From Roseateles sp. (GTDB lineage: Bacteria; Pseudomonadota; Gammaproteobacteria; Burkholderiales; Burkholderiaceae_C), in the NCBI GenBank assembly GCA_019234295.1, contig JAFALK010000057.1:1-34252 (forward strand): a DNA stretch of 34,252 nucleotides, in the 5' to 3' direction. Position 1 is the stretch's first letter, and the number at the start of each line of letters is the position of its first letter. Below are positions 15,983 to 27,708 of this stretch, one piece after another. The position numbers and the translations under genes were made by a program. The notes under the pieces are model-generated. The model was not told the DNA's origin. It searched no databases and saw only the letters and a list, made by a program, of their open reading frames with translations.

Positions 15983-17275
15983 GTGCAGAGTCCATTGAAT
16001 CGGATGGTCTGGACGGTGGGCGGTCTCGTGGCCGCGGTTTCCGACACCCTCGCTGCGCGCTTTGCCGGCGTCGTGGTCACCGGTGAGATCGCTGGTTTCA
16101 CGCGGGCCGCCAGCGGCCATTGCTACTTCACGCTCAAGGATGCCGACGGCGCCCAGGCCAGCCTGCGCTGTGCCATCTTCCGCCGCGCGGCCAGCCTGCT
16201 GGACTTCGCGCCGGGCGAGGGGCAACTTGTCGAGATCCGCGGGCGCATCGCGATCTACGAGCCGCGTGGCGAACTGCAGTTCGTCGCCGAGGCGATGCGC
16301 CGCGCCGGTGCCGGCGCGCTTTACGAGCAGTTCTTGCGCCTGAAGGCTCGGCTCGAGGCGGAAGGCCTGTTCGAGCCGGAGCGCAAACGCGCCTTGCCGC
16401 GTTATCCGCGCTCGCTTGGCGTCATCACCTCCACGGCCGGTGCCGCCTTGCACGATGTGCTCACTGCGCTGGAGCGTCGTGCGCCGCACGTGAAGGTCGT
16501 CGTATATCCGAGTCTCGTCCAGGGTTCGGAAGCGCCGGCAGCCTTGCTGCGTGCGCTGGCGCTGGCTAACCGTCGCGCCGAAGTCGACGCCTTGCTGCTG
16601 GTCCGCGGCGGTGGCTCGCTCGAGGACCTGTGGGCCTTTAACGACGAGCGCCTCGTGCGTGCCGTCGCCGCGAGCGAGCTGCCTGTGATCTGCGGCGTCG
16701 GCCACGAAACCGATGTGACGCTGTGCGATCTCGCCGCCGACCTGCGCGCGCCTACGCCGACAGCGGCGGCCGAGCTGGCAGCACCCTCGCGCCAGTCGCA
16801 GCTCGAGAAGCTCGATGCGATTCGGGCCTTGATGCGTCGGCGCGTCGAGCGCGCGCTCGACCAAGCCGGGCAGCGCCTTGATCGCGCAGCCCTGCACCTG
16901 GCCCGCCCCAGCGAGCTCCTTGCGCGCGAGCGTCGCCGCCTCGATCTGCTGGCCAATCGCATCGCACAATTGCCTGCGCGGCGCGTTGAACTGCAGGCTC
17001 AGCGCCTGGATCATTTGCACTCGCGCCTGGATCGCGCTGTGCCGCAAAGGCTGCACACGTTGAAGCTCAGGCTCGAAGGCCTGCAATCGCGGCTCTCGGC
17101 GCTCGATCCCCAGCGCGTGCTCGAACGCGGCTATGCGTGGCTCGACGACGGCCAGGGCCGGGCGCTGTCCTCGATCACCCAGCTCCGCGAGGGACAAGAC
17201 CTTCGCGCCGTGCTGGCCGATGGCGAGGCTCGCCTGCAGGTCCAGGCCACCATGCCTACAATCCCCCGCGCCTAA
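15983..17275 (+). CDS. xseA: Exodeoxyribonuclease VII large subunit
   Basis: XseA, with the small subunit XseB, degrades single-stranded DNA to oligonucleotides in repair and recombination. About 430 residues: an N-terminal OB-fold (VWTVGGLVAAVSDTLAARFA, then EIAGFTRAASGHCYFTLKD), the catalytic domain with GVITSTAGAALHDVLT, LLLVRGGGSLEDLWAFNDE, and PVICGVGHETDVTLCDLAAD, and a long coiled-coil C-terminal half rich in Arg/Leu that forms the filament to which small subunits bind. The start is uncertain: GTG at 15983 is chosen for position relative to the conserved VWTVGGL block; ATG at 16004 is an alternative and an ATG at 15923 leaves an implausible leader. The xseB gene is not in the window. 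Confidence 0.94.
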   Translation: MQSPLNRMVWTVGGLVAAVSDTLAARFAGVVVTGEIAGFTRAASGHCYFTLKDADGAQASLRCAIFRRAASLLDFAPGEGQLVEIRGRIAIYEPRGELQFVAEAMRRAGAGALYEQFLRLKARLEAEGLFEPERKRALPRYPRSLGVITSTAGAALHDVLTALERRAPHVKVVVYPSLVQGSEAPAALLRALALANRRAEVDALLLVRGGGSLEDLWAFNDERLVRAVAASELPVICGVGHETDVTLCDLAADLRAPTPTAAAELAAPSRQSQLEKLDAIRALMRRRVERALDQAGQRLDRAALHLARPSELLARERRRLDLLANRIAQLPARRVELQAQRLDHLHSRLDRAVPQRLHTLKLRLEGLQSRLSALDPQRVLERGYAWLDDGQGRALSSITQLREGQDLRAVLADGEARLQVQATMPTIPRA

Positions 17276-17302
17276 TCCATCCCCATCCCTACCGGAGTCA
17301 TC

Positions 17303-17884
17303 ATGGAACACACCCTTCCCCCGCTGCCCTATGCCAGGGACGCCCTGGCCCCGCACTACAGCGCCGAGACGCTCGAGTTCCACCACGGCAAGCACCACAA
17401 CGCCTATGTGGTCAACCTGAACAATCTGCAGAAGGGCACTGAGTTCGAATCCATGACGCTTGAAGAGATCGTCAAGAAGAGCAGCGGTGGCGTCTACAAC
17501 AACGCCGCCCAGATTTGGAATCACACCTTCTTCTGGAACTGCATGAAGCCGCAAGGCGGCGGCGCTCCTGCCGGCGCTCTGGCCGCGGCCATCAATGCCA
17601 AGTGGGGCAGCTTCGATGCCTTCAAGGAAGCCTTCGTCAAGAGCGCTGTCGGCAACTTCGGCTCGGGCTGGACCTGGCTGGTGAAGAAGGCCGACGGTTC
17701 GGTAGACATCGTCAACACCGGCGCTGCCGGCACGCCGCTGACCACGGCCGACAAAGCCCTGCTGACCGTGGACGTGTGGGAACACGCCTACTACATCGAC
17801 TACCGCAACCTGCGCCAGAAGTTCGTGGAGACCTTCCTGTCGAACCTGGTGAACTGGTCCTTCGCGGAAGCCAATTTCGCTTGA
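17303..17884 (+). CDS. sodB: Superoxide dismutase (iron type)
   Basis: A cytoplasmic 193-residue Fe/Mn-family superoxide dismutase that converts superoxide to hydrogen peroxide and oxygen. Metal ligands are H27 (EFHHGKHH), H74 (IWNHTFFW), D157 and H161 ([11 protein letters not shown]). Q70 in NNAAQIWNH and the FGSGWTWLV block point to the iron form. CGGAG precedes the ATG, and the gene starts 27 bases after xseA, so it may be read from the xseA promoter as well as its own. It is closed by a strong terminator. Confidence 0.97.
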   Translation: MEHTLPPLPYARDALAPHYSAETLEFHHGKHHNAYVVNLNNLQKGTEFESMTLEEIVKKSSGGVYNNAAQIWNHTFFWNCMKPQGGGAPAGALAAAINAKWGSFDAFKEAFVKSAVGNFGSGWTWLVKKADGSVDIVNTGAAGTPLTTADKALLTVDVWEHAYYIDYRNLRQKFVETFLSNLVNWSFAEANFA

Positions 17885-17908
17885 ACGGCGTTCGCGCGAT
17901 GCGATGAG

Positions 17909-17937
17909 AAAGGCCGGTCACTGACCGGCCCTTTTTC
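17909..17937. terminator. Intrinsic terminator after sodB
   Basis: GGCCGGTCA and TGACCGGCC form a nine-base inverted repeat around 17912-17930 with A-rich sequence before it and CTTTTTC after it. It lies directly against the stop codon of the convergent permease gene (17938), so it probably serves mainly sodB. Confidence 0.9.
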
Positions 17938-19362
17938 TTATCGGCGAGCCGCAGGCCACGCCATCGGCGCGCGCATCATCACGCGCCAGCGCCAGACATA
18001 AAGCGGTGCGAGGATCAGCGCCGCCAGCGCGAGGAAGCTGCCCGTGCCAAGCCAGCTCTCTTCGAGTGCCACGCGCGAGCCGGCAGCGGCCAGCGCGAGC
18101 GGCAGGTAGAACAGGACAGCCAGCCAGCCCTTGAACGGACCGGCACGCGACCAGTCGCGCAGCAGCACAAGGCCGCCACCGACCAAGACCACGGGGAAGG
18201 CCAGAATCGCCGAGCTCGTGCCCGGAATCCAGCACAGGGCCAGGCCCATCAACAGCGAGCCGCCGCCCCAAAGCAGGAAGAAGTGGCGCATCAGGGCTCG
18301 GCCCAGCTGGCGATTGAAAGCCTGGCCGCGCGGCACGCCGGGAAGCAGGGCAACGAGGCATTCCTCCTGGTGGCGCCTGACGATGCTACCGTGCAGCTGC
18401 GAGATGCCCCCCATCAGGGTGCCGAGCAGGCCAAACATCGAGTTGGCCACGCCGGCACCGGCTTGCGGGTGGTCGAAGACGCCGCCCATCCACAGGAAGC
18501 TCAGCACGATCGTCATGATGACGAAGAGCACGATGAGGCCCATCGCGGTGGCGGTCAGATGGGCCTGCGGCCCCAGGGCGAGCATCTCGCGGCCGAAGCC
18601 TGCGCGGCCGTCGGCGGCGCGGGCCAAGAGCTTGTCGAATGCCTTGCGGTAGCCGCTCTGCGAGCAGGTCCAGAACCAGCCGGATCCGGATTGGACGGCA
18701 TCGCCTTCCATAGCCGACTTGAGATCGCGGCGGCGCTTCTGCAGGCGGTCGTAGAAGGCGCGATGGGCCGTGCCGCCGTCATGCACGAGCGAGGCCAGGA
18801 AGCCCGAACCGGCGGCGAGCAGGCACAGGAAGCCGATCGTCGTGTTCAGTGCAGCGAAGGCATGCACGATGGCTTGCCAAGCAGGCGCTGGCAGGTAATT
18901 CGGCACCAAGGGCGCAAAGCCCATCACGGCGGTGGTGGACCACAGAAGGGGCTGGCGTATCGCCGCGGCCACGAAGATCAGGCTCAGCGCGATCCAGACG
19001 CCGGCGCTCTGAATCGGGGTGAACTGCGCTAGCCACTGGGCGGCCCCGGCCGCAGCCAGGAAGATCAGGACGAGGTTCATCCTGAGTCGCCTCGGCTGGT
19101 GCGGCACCAGGCGTGCCAGGGTCGGATGGTTCTGATGCAGCGTGTTGGCCACCAACTGGCCCCACAGTGCGAGCGCACAGATGGGCGTGATGCCGACGAA
19201 AATGCCAAACGCGAAGTCCAGGCTCTGGAAGAGGCCCAGGGCCGGCACGCCCAGCAGCAGCAGCGCGATCAGGCACCAACTCCACCAACGCATGGTGTTG
19301 GCGTAGGACTGCCAGGCGGCGCGTGCCGGGCTCAGGCCCGAGAAGGCGAGGGCGGCGCTCAT
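17938..19362 (-). CDS. ABC transporter membrane protein (large permease)
   Basis: A 474-residue membrane protein with about ten to twelve hydrophobic segments, for example WWSWCLIALLLLGVPALGLF near the N-terminus and LAFPVVLVGGGLVLL towards the C-terminus, separated by a long cytoplasmic stretch with basic residues (RLQKRRRDLKSAMEG). Its ATG overlaps the stop of the ABC ATPase gene by four bases, so it is the permease partner of that ATPase. There is no periplasmic-binding-protein gene nearby, so export rather than import is likely. I recognise no specific substrate; YtrA-type operons in Gram-positives respond to cell-wall antibiotics, but transferring that to this organism is inference. Confidence 0.8.
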   Translation of the reverse strand: MSAALAFSGLSPARAAWQSYANTMRWWSWCLIALLLLGVPALGLFQSLDFAFGIFVGITPICALALWGQLVANTLHQNHPTLARLVPHQPRRLRMNLVLIFLAAAGAAQWLAQFTPIQSAGVWIALSLIFVAAAIRQPLLWSTTAVMGFAPLVPNYLPAPAWQAIVHAFAALNTTIGFLCLLAAGSGFLASLVHDGGTAHRAFYDRLQKRRRDLKSAMEGDAVQSGSGWFWTCSQSGYRKAFDKLLARAADGRAGFGREMLALGPQAHLTATAMGLIVLFVIMTIVLSFLWMGGVFDHPQAGAGVANSMFGLLGTLMGGISQLHGSIVRRHQEECLVALLPGVPRGQAFNRQLGRALMRHFFLLWGGGSLLMGLALCWIPGTSSAILAFPVVLVGGGLVLLRDWSRAGPFKGWLAVLFYLPLALAAAGSRVALEESWLGTGSFLALAALILAPLYVWRWRVMMRAPMAWPAARR

Positions 19363-20282
19363 TGCGTAAGCTCCGCAAACAGGTCTTCCAGGTTCAGCGA
19401 ATCGCTGACCAGGCCTTCTGGCATCAGCCCATGCTCACCGGTCGCCAGTACGGCCACCTGGCCGCCATCGAGCGCGCGCCGTGAAAGCACCTGCAGCCCG
19501 TGCGCGCGCACATGGGCGTCCACCCGCGACACCAGCCCGGTGATGCGCCGGCCGCTGTCCATCAGATCCGACAGCGGTGCCTGCAAGGAAATCTTGCCGC
19601 GCGCCATGAAGGCGACATTGAACGCCACGCGCTCCAGGTCGCTGAGAATGTGGGTGGAGAACACCACCGTCGTGCCGCGATCCAGCACCTGCTCTACGAG
19701 CTCGCGCAGGAAGTCGCGTCGACCGATCGGGTCCAGGCTCGATACCGGCTCGTCCAGCACCAGCAGATCCGGCTCGGGTGCCAGGGCGCGCACGATCGAG
19801 AGGCGCTGCTGCTGGCCGCCGCTGAGCTTGCTGATCAACTGGTCCGCAGGGATCTCCCAGCGCGACATCAGGCCGTCCACTTTGGCTTGGTTCCACTTCG
19901 GATAGAAGCTCTTGAAGTAGGCCAGCAGCTGGCGCGGTGTGAGCCAGCCGAAGAGCTGCGACTGCTGCGGCACGAAGCCAATACGGGCGCGCATGGCGTC
20001 ATCCATCTGCGCCAGGGGTTGGCCGAAGAGGTCGATCCGGCCATCTTCGATTTCCCGCAGGCCCAGCAGGCTCTCCAGTAGTGTGGTCTTGCCCACCCCG
20101 TTGCGGCCCAGCAAGCCCACCACCTGACCGGGCAGGAGCTGCCAGTCCAGGCGATCGAGCACCGGCTTGCCGCCGTAGGCGAGCTGCAGCGAACTCAGTT
20201 GCACCGAGGCCGCCGGTTCGAGCTGCGAGCTGGCAAGCGAGAGGCCTTGGACAGCGGAAGGGTTGAGCGCGGAGATGTTCAT
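19359..20282 (-). CDS. ABC transporter ATP-binding protein
   Basis: A 307-residue ATPase of the single-NBD type (CcmA/YtrB-like). It has Walker A LGRNGVGKTT (58-67), Q-loop VPQQSQLFGWLT, signature LSGGQQQR (153-160), Walker B LLVLDEPVSSLDP with D177-E178, and the switch histidine in FSTHILSDLERV. A C-terminal extension of about 80 residues follows, as in antibiotic and lipid exporters. It sits between a GntR regulator and a permease, overlapping each by four bases, so the three are one operon and the products form one exporter. The first 25 residues are unusual for the family and may not all be translated. Confidence 0.93.
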   Translation of the reverse strand: MNISALNPSAVQGLSLASSQLEPAASVQLSSLQLAYGGKPVLDRLDWQLLPGQVVGLLGRNGVGKTTLLESLLGLREIEDGRIDLFGQPLAQMDDAMRARIGFVPQQSQLFGWLTPRQLLAYFKSFYPKWNQAKVDGLMSRWEIPADQLISKLSGGQQQRLSIVRALAPEPDLLVLDEPVSSLDPIGRRDFLRELVEQVLDRGTTVVFSTHILSDLERVAFNVAFMARGKISLQAPLSDLMDSGRRITGLVSRVDAHVRAHGLQVLSRRALDGGQVAVLATGEHGLMPEGLVSDSLNLEDLFAELTQ

Positions 20283-20674
20283 CGTGTTTCCCCTTGAAGG
20301 ATCTTGCGGAACAGGTCGACGGCATCTTTCGCTTCGACCTCGAGTTGGCGGGCGGCCTCGGCGGCCTGCACGAGCGCGGGCCGCAGCAGGGCAGCCCGCT
20401 CGGCCTGCGAGCGGGCTTTGCGGTGCTGGGCCGCGACGACCATGGACAGGCCGCGGCGGCGCTCGAGCAGGCCCTCGGCCTCCAGCAAGCTGAAGGCCTT
20501 GGAGACCGTCATCGGGTTGACTGCCAGGGCCAGGGCCAGCTCGCGCACCGAGGGGATCTCATCGCCTGCGGCCAACTGGCCGCTCGCGACACGGCGGCGC
20601 AGCTGTTCCATCAGCTGGCGGTAGATCGGCTCGGGCGAGCCGGGGTTGATGTTGAAAACGGTGGCTTCTGACAC
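20279..20674 (-). CDS. GntR-family transcriptional regulator, YtrA type
   Basis: A short 131-residue regulator with a winged-helix GntR domain (PIYRQLMEQLRRRVASGQL, then DEIPSVRELALALAVNPMTVSKAFSLLEAEGLLERRRG) and only a short helical tail, the hallmark of the YtrA subfamily, which usually represses its own ABC-transporter operon. The frame gives GTG as start (20674), preceded closely by a promoter and inverted repeat that this protein probably binds. No ribosome-binding site is clear, so the start may be leaderless-like or differently placed. The typical motif F-N-I-N-P-G near the N-terminus supports the call. Confidence 0.92.
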   Translation of the reverse strand: MSEATVFNINPGSPEPIYRQLMEQLRRRVASGQLAAGDEIPSVRELALALAVNPMTVSKAFSLLEAEGLLERRRGLSMVVAAQHRKARSQAERAALLRPALVQAAEAARQLEVEAKDAVDLFRKILQGETR

Positions 20675-20691
20675 GGTGTATTGATGTCAAC

Positions 20692-20735
20692 GTGTATGGT
20701 GACACTAGTACACCATGGTGCCAGAGCGATGTCAA
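20692..20735 (-). promoter_or_regulatory. Promoter with overlapping operator of the GntR-ABC operon
   Basis: On the minus strand, TTGACA (complement of 20730-20735) and TGTACT (complement of 20707-20712) are separated by 17 bases, an excellent sigma-70 pair. The -10 overlaps an inverted repeat TGGTG-N9-CACCA (20697-20715), inside a wider GTGTA...TACAC dyad (20692-20713). A repressor bound there would block polymerase, consistent with autoregulation by the YtrA-type regulator. Confidence 0.75.
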
Positions 20736-20766
20736 GCACTGCGTGATTTGAATTGCGTGAGCCGGC

Positions 20767-21228
20767 TTACCAGCTCAGATATGGGCGGCTTGCGAGGCTG
20801 GAGTTGAAGTAGCGCGGGTCATCCGTCACCTCGGCGCCCGCCCAGCTCGGTTTGTCGAAGGCCTGATCCTCGGAGACCAGTTCGACCTCGGCCACCACGA
20901 GCCCGGCGTTCTCGCCGAGGAACTCGTCCACCTCCCACACCAGGCCGCCGTGCGGGACGCGCCAGCGGTACTTCTCGATACGCGGGCCGTCGCATATCGA
21001 CAGCAGTTGCATGGCATCGGCCAAGGGAATGGCGTATTCAAATTCGGCGCGTGTTGCACCGCTGGACTCGCCCTTGATGGTGAGCCAGGCCGCGTCACCG
21101 GCAACGCGCACCCGCACGGTGCGTTGCTTGTCGCGGTTGAGGTAGCCCTGGCTCAGGAGCTGCGGTGTGACGCCGCGCTTCCAGTCCTCGCCGTCGACGA
21201 GGAACTTGCGTTCGATTTCGATCCCCAT
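20767..21228 (-). CDS. CYTH-domain triphosphatase-like protein
   Basis: A 153-residue protein consisting of a single CYTH domain. The N-terminus MGIEIERKFLV carries the family's ExExK motif (E4, E6, K8), followed by alternating charged strands: RTVRVRVAGDAAWLTIKGESS, EFEYAIPLADAMQL, KYRWRVPHGGLVWEVDEFLG and VVAEVELVSED, which line the triphosphate tunnel. Stand-alone bacterial CYTH proteins are usually inorganic triphosphatases (metal-dependent), less often adenylate cyclases. No CHAD domain is attached. The start has an ordinary AAG/GGA context; neighbours do not narrow its role. Confidence 0.92.
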   Translation of the reverse strand: MGIEIERKFLVDGEDWKRGVTPQLLSQGYLNRDKQRTVRVRVAGDAAWLTIKGESSGATRAEFEYAIPLADAMQLLSICDGPRIEKYRWRVPHGGLVWEVDEFLGENAGLVVAEVELVSEDQAFDKPSWAGAEVTDDPRYFNSSLASRPYLSW

Positions 21229-21254
21229 CGTCGGTAGCTTTCGTTCAGGCCGGA

Positions 21255-21533
21255 TCAGCGGCCCTGCCGCAGGTCTTGAATGGCGCGCTCGGTGAAATGG
21301 ATCGCGCGCTCCACATGTTTCAGTGAGCGCTGCCTCGGGCCGCGCGACTGGGCATTGTCTTCCTCCTGCGCCAGGTCATGTTGGGCCCTGCGCAGCAGCT
21401 CCATGGCAAGGTGGAGGTGTCCTGGGTGGCCTGGGTGGTCAGCGCGAGCAGCCTCGGGCGGATGGTTCTTGAGGTTCTTCTCGCCCTCGAGGGCAGCCTG
21501 CTTCACCTCTGCGATCGCGGTGTCGATCTTCAT
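21255..21533 (-). CDS. Small helical protein of unknown function
   Basis: A 92-residue, highly charged helical protein without signal peptide or membrane segment. Its middle is His/Pro/Gly-rich (ADHPGHPGHLHLAMELLRRA), and it ends in amphipathic helices (HVERAIHFTERAIQDLRQG). I do not recognise a named family. The start is uncertain: ATG at 21533 (MKIDTAIAEV) is chosen because it begins the helical sequence; ATG at 21551 would add six residues. The upstream region is the 11-bp repeat array, so initiation or expression may be affected by it. Confidence 0.6.
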   Translation of the reverse strand: MKIDTAIAEVKQAALEGEKNLKNHPPEAARADHPGHPGHLHLAMELLRRAQHDLAQEEDNAQSRGPRQRSLKHVERAIHFTERAIQDLRQGR

Positions 21534-21640
21534 CGATGGCCGCGTCCTCATGGCCGCCTCATGGCCGCCTCGTGGCCGCTGACCCTCATGGCCGGTTCAT
21601 GGCCGATTCATGGCCGCTTCATCGCCGCTTCATCGCCGCT
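21534..21640. repeat. Short tandem repeat: nine ATGGCCG-type units, mostly 11 bp apart
   Basis: Nine copies of ATGGCCG or one-base variants occur at 21536, 21550, 21561, 21572, 21588, 21599, 21610, 21621 and 21632; the intervals are 14, 11, 11, 16, 11, 11, 11 and 11. The first lies within the start region of the 92-residue gene. An interval of 11 puts successive units on nearly the same face of the helix. The last two read ATCGCCG. Confidence 0.85.
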
Positions 21641-21673
21641 GACGGCGGCGTCGCCCGGACGGTGTTCGAGGTT

Positions 21674-21814
21674 TCAGTGCGCATCCCGCAGGTCGGTCAG
21701 CGAATCCAGGTAGGCGGGGTGAAGGCCGGGGCGCTCGGCATGGGCCGCCATCGGCAGCAGGGCCGTGATCGCCAGCAGCATGCCAGTGGCACAGAGGTGC
21801 AGCGTGTTCTTCAT
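21674..21814 (-). CDS. Very small exported protein, function unknown
   Basis: A 46-residue product: signal peptide MKNTLHLCATGMLLAITALL ending at AHA (about residue 26), then a 20-residue mature part, ERPGLHPAYLDSLTDLRDAH. GAGGA lies just upstream of the ATG at 21814, which is why this start is taken over one 111 bases earlier. The mature peptide is tiny and lacks Cys. I recognise no family. It sits between the repeat array and pyrD on the same strand. Confidence 0.55.
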   Translation of the reverse strand: MKNTLHLCATGMLLAITALLPMAAHAERPGLHPAYLDSLTDLRDAH

Positions 21815-21952
21815 CGTCCTCACAGCAGACGCTCCATTGACGTAGACGGTCCGGAAGGCCCGGCACCTGCCTTGGCCAACGCCGGCTTTTCCGGCGAAGT
21901 TGACGAGCCCAACTGATGCCTTCAACGTGAAGCGCCTGCGAACAGACCTTGC

Positions 21953-22993
21953 TCAGCGCCTTCGCATCGCGCCCGCGCACTCGCACACCAGCGCCGGACC
22001 CTTGTAGATCAGGCCCGTGTAGATCTGCACGAGGTCCGCGCCCGCGTCGAGTTTGGCGCGCGCATCGGCGCCACTCATCACGCCACCCACGCCGATGATT
22101 GGATAGCCTGCCGGCAGCGCCGCACGCAGCAGGCGAACCACGCGGTTGCTGGCCTCGAACACCGGCCGACCTGAGAGGCCGCCCGTTTCGTCGGCATGCG
22201 GCAGGCCCTTCACGGCCACGCGAGAGATGGTCGTGTTGGTCGCGATCACGCCGTCGATGCCGTTCTTCGTGAGCGTTTGCGCGATCACCTCGACCTGGTC
22301 TTCCTCCAGGTCCGGCGCGATCTTGACGAACATCGGCACGCGGCGACCGCTCTCGTGCTCCAGCGAGAGCTTGCGCTGCTGGAGGCGCGAGAGCAAGGCG
22401 TCCAGCGCCTCGTCGCTCTGCAGCGCGCGCAGGTTCTTGGTGTTGGGGCTCGAGATGTTGACGGTGATGTAGTCGGCATGCGGGAACACACCGTCCAGCC
22501 CGATCAGGTAGTCGTCCACCGCGTTCTCGATCGGCGTGACTGCGTTCTTGCCGATATTCAGGCCGATCTTGCCGCCAGACTTGTGAAAGCTGTAGGCGCG
22601 CTTGACGTTGGCGATGAAAGCCTCCAGCCCTTCATTGTTGAAGCCCAGGCGGTTGATCAGCGCTTCGGCCTGCGGAAGGCGGAACATGCGCGGCTTCTCG
22701 TTGCCGGGCTGGCCCTTCGGCGTCACCGTGCCGACCTCGATGAAACCGAAGCCCATGGCGCCCAGGCCGTCGATGCAGCGACCGTTCTTGTCCAGGCCGG
22801 CGGCCAGGCCGATGCGGTTGGGGAACTGGAGGCCGGCCACGATGACCGGATCCTCGATGCGAGCTTGAGCCCATGCACATTGGGCCGGCGAGTTCTGCAA
22901 GCGGGCGATGGCGCCCAAGGTCAAATCATGGGCGTGCTCGGGATCGAGGCCGAACAGGAAGGGGCGGGTCAGGGCGTAGGGGATCAGGGGCAT
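21953..22993 (-). CDS. pyrD: Dihydroorotate dehydrogenase (quinone), class 2
   Basis: PyrD oxidises dihydroorotate to orotate in pyrimidine synthesis, passing electrons through FMN to membrane quinone. The 346-residue product has the class 2 layout: an N-terminal helical membrane-docking part ([20 protein letters not shown]), [39 protein letters not shown], the catalytic-serine segment [23 protein letters not shown] and the C-terminal FMN-phosphate loop [13 protein letters not shown]...QIYTGL. ATG at 22993 is preferred; an ATG six residues earlier is possible. There is no strong ribosome-binding site. The product is a normal family length. Confidence 0.96.
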   Translation of the reverse strand: MPLIPYALTRPFLFGLDPEHAHDLTLGAIARLQNSPAQCAWAQARIEDPVIVAGLQFPNRIGLAAGLDKNGRCIDGLGAMGFGFIEVGTVTPKGQPGNEKPRMFRLPQAEALINRLGFNNEGLEAFIANVKRAYSFHKSGGKIGLNIGKNAVTPIENAVDDYLIGLDGVFPHADYITVNISSPNTKNLRALQSDEALDALLSRLQQRKLSLEHESGRRVPMFVKIAPDLEEDQVEVIAQTLTKNGIDGVIATNTTISRVAVKGLPHADETGGLSGRPVFEASNRVVRLLRAALPAGYPIIGVGGVMSGADARAKLDAGADLVQIYTGLIYKGPALVCECAGAMRRR

Positions 22994-23118
22994 GGGGCAA
23001 GATTGTCGCATCGCGCTTTTTCCTGCTTTCGCCTTGTGAAAGTTACATCTCGCTGATGCATGTCAATGCAAACACATGCGTGATAGTCTGGCGCCGCTGC
23101 CACTAGCGGAGGAAGGCC

Positions 23119-26547
<3,429 letters not shown>

Positions 26548-26559
26548 GGAGAAAGCACC

Positions 26560-27708
26560 ATGAACGAAAACCGGAAGCAATCGGTCCTGGTCGTCGACGA
26601 CACGCCGGAAAATCTCTCGCTCATGAGCGCCCTGCTGCAGGACTTCTATCAGGTGAAGGTGGCGGCCAGCGGTGCGCGCGCCCTGAAGATCGCGGCCTCG
26701 GACAAACCACCCGACTTGATCTTGCTCGACATCATGATGCCGGAGATGGACGGCTATGCCGTCTGCGTAGCACTCAAGGCCGATCCCCGCACGCGCGACA
26801 TCCCGGTGATCTTCCTGACCGCCATGAACGAGGAGGCTGACGAGGAGATGGGCCTGGGCTTGGGGGCGGTGGACTACATCACCAAGCCGATTTCGCCTCC
26901 CATCGTGCTCGCGCGGGTGCGCGGCCAGCTCGCGCTGAAGGCTGCTGCCGACTTCCTGCGCGACAAGAGCGCCTATCTCGAACAGGAGGTGGCGCGGCGC
27001 ACGCAGGAGGTTCGCGACGTGCAGGACGCGACCATCGTCATGCTGTCCTCGCTGGCCGAGACGCGCGACAACGAGACGGGCAACCACATCCTGCGGACCC
27101 AGCGCTATGTGCGCGCGCTGGCCGAGTCTTTACGCAGCCATCCCCGCTTCAAGGGGACGCTGAACGACGACGCCATGCTGGATCTGCTCTACAAGTCCGC
27201 GCCGCTGCACGACATTGGCAAGGTCGGAATCCCGGACCGCATTTTGCTCAAGCCCGGCCGGCTCACGCCGGAGGAATTCGAGGTCATGAAGTCGCACACG
27301 ACCTTGGGGCGCAGCGCCATCGAGCATGCCGAGGCACGCATTGGCCGCAGCGTGCCCTTTCTGGCCATGGCCAAGGAAATCGCCTTCTCGCACCAGGAGA
27401 AATGGGATGGCAGCGGCTATCCGCGGGCCCTGGCAGGCGAGGAGATTCCGCTCTCGGCGCGCCTGATGGCCCTGGCCGACGTCTACGACGCGCTGATCAG
27501 CCGCCGCGTCTACAAGGCCGCCATGACGCATGAACAAGCGGTCGCCATCATTGCGGAGTGCCGTGGCAAGCATTTCGATCCCGACATCGCAGACGCCTTT
27601 CTCGCCATTCACGAGCGCTTTCGCGCCATTGCGGCCGAGTACGCCGATAGCGAAGCGGACCTGCACGCGGAGCAGGAGCGCCTTGAATGGATTGCGGAGC
27701 GACCATGA
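26560..27708 (+). CDS. Response regulator with HD-GYP c-di-GMP phosphodiesterase domain
   Basis: A 382-residue cytoplasmic protein: N-terminal receiver (acidic pocket VVDDTPEN, phospho-Asp D57 in LLDIMMPEMDG, T in FLTAM, K in YITKPI), a helical linker, and an HD-GYP domain. The catalytic set is complete: HD at H217-D218 (LHDIGKVGIPD), the second histidine block KSHTTLGRSAIEHAE, HQEKWDGSGYP with GYP at 286-288, and ADVYDAL. HD-GYP proteins hydrolyse c-di-GMP to pGpG/GMP and so tend to favour motility over biofilm. It begins 12 bases after the hybrid kinase and ends overlapping the next gene (ATGA), so phosphorylation by the kinase's Hpt domain is likely. Confidence 0.95.
   Translation: MNENRKQSVLVVDDTPENLSLMSALLQDFYQVKVAASGARALKIAASDKPPDLILLDIMMPEMDGYAVCVALKADPRTRDIPVIFLTAMNEEADEEMGLGLGAVDYITKPISPPIVLARVRGQLALKAAADFLRDKSAYLEQEVARRTQEVRDVQDATIVMLSSLAETRDNETGNHILRTQRYVRALAESLRSHPRFKGTLNDDAMLDLLYKSAPLHDIGKVGIPDRILLKPGRLTPEEFEVMKSHTTLGRSAIEHAEARIGRSVPFLAMAKEIAFSHQEKWDGSGYPRALAGEEIPLSARLMALADVYDALISRRVYKAAMTHEQAVAIIAECRGKHFDPDIADAFLAIHERFRAIAAEYADSEADLHAEQERLEWIAERP

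Noticed and set aside
20685..20690. A second TTGACA close to the GntR start codon as a promoter -35
   Set aside because: It is only about ten bases from the start codon, so transcription would begin inside the gene; the upstream TTGACA/TGTACT pair fits far better.
21534..21640. CRISPR array
   Set aside because: Units are seven to eleven bases without unique spacers of normal length, and no cas genes are present.
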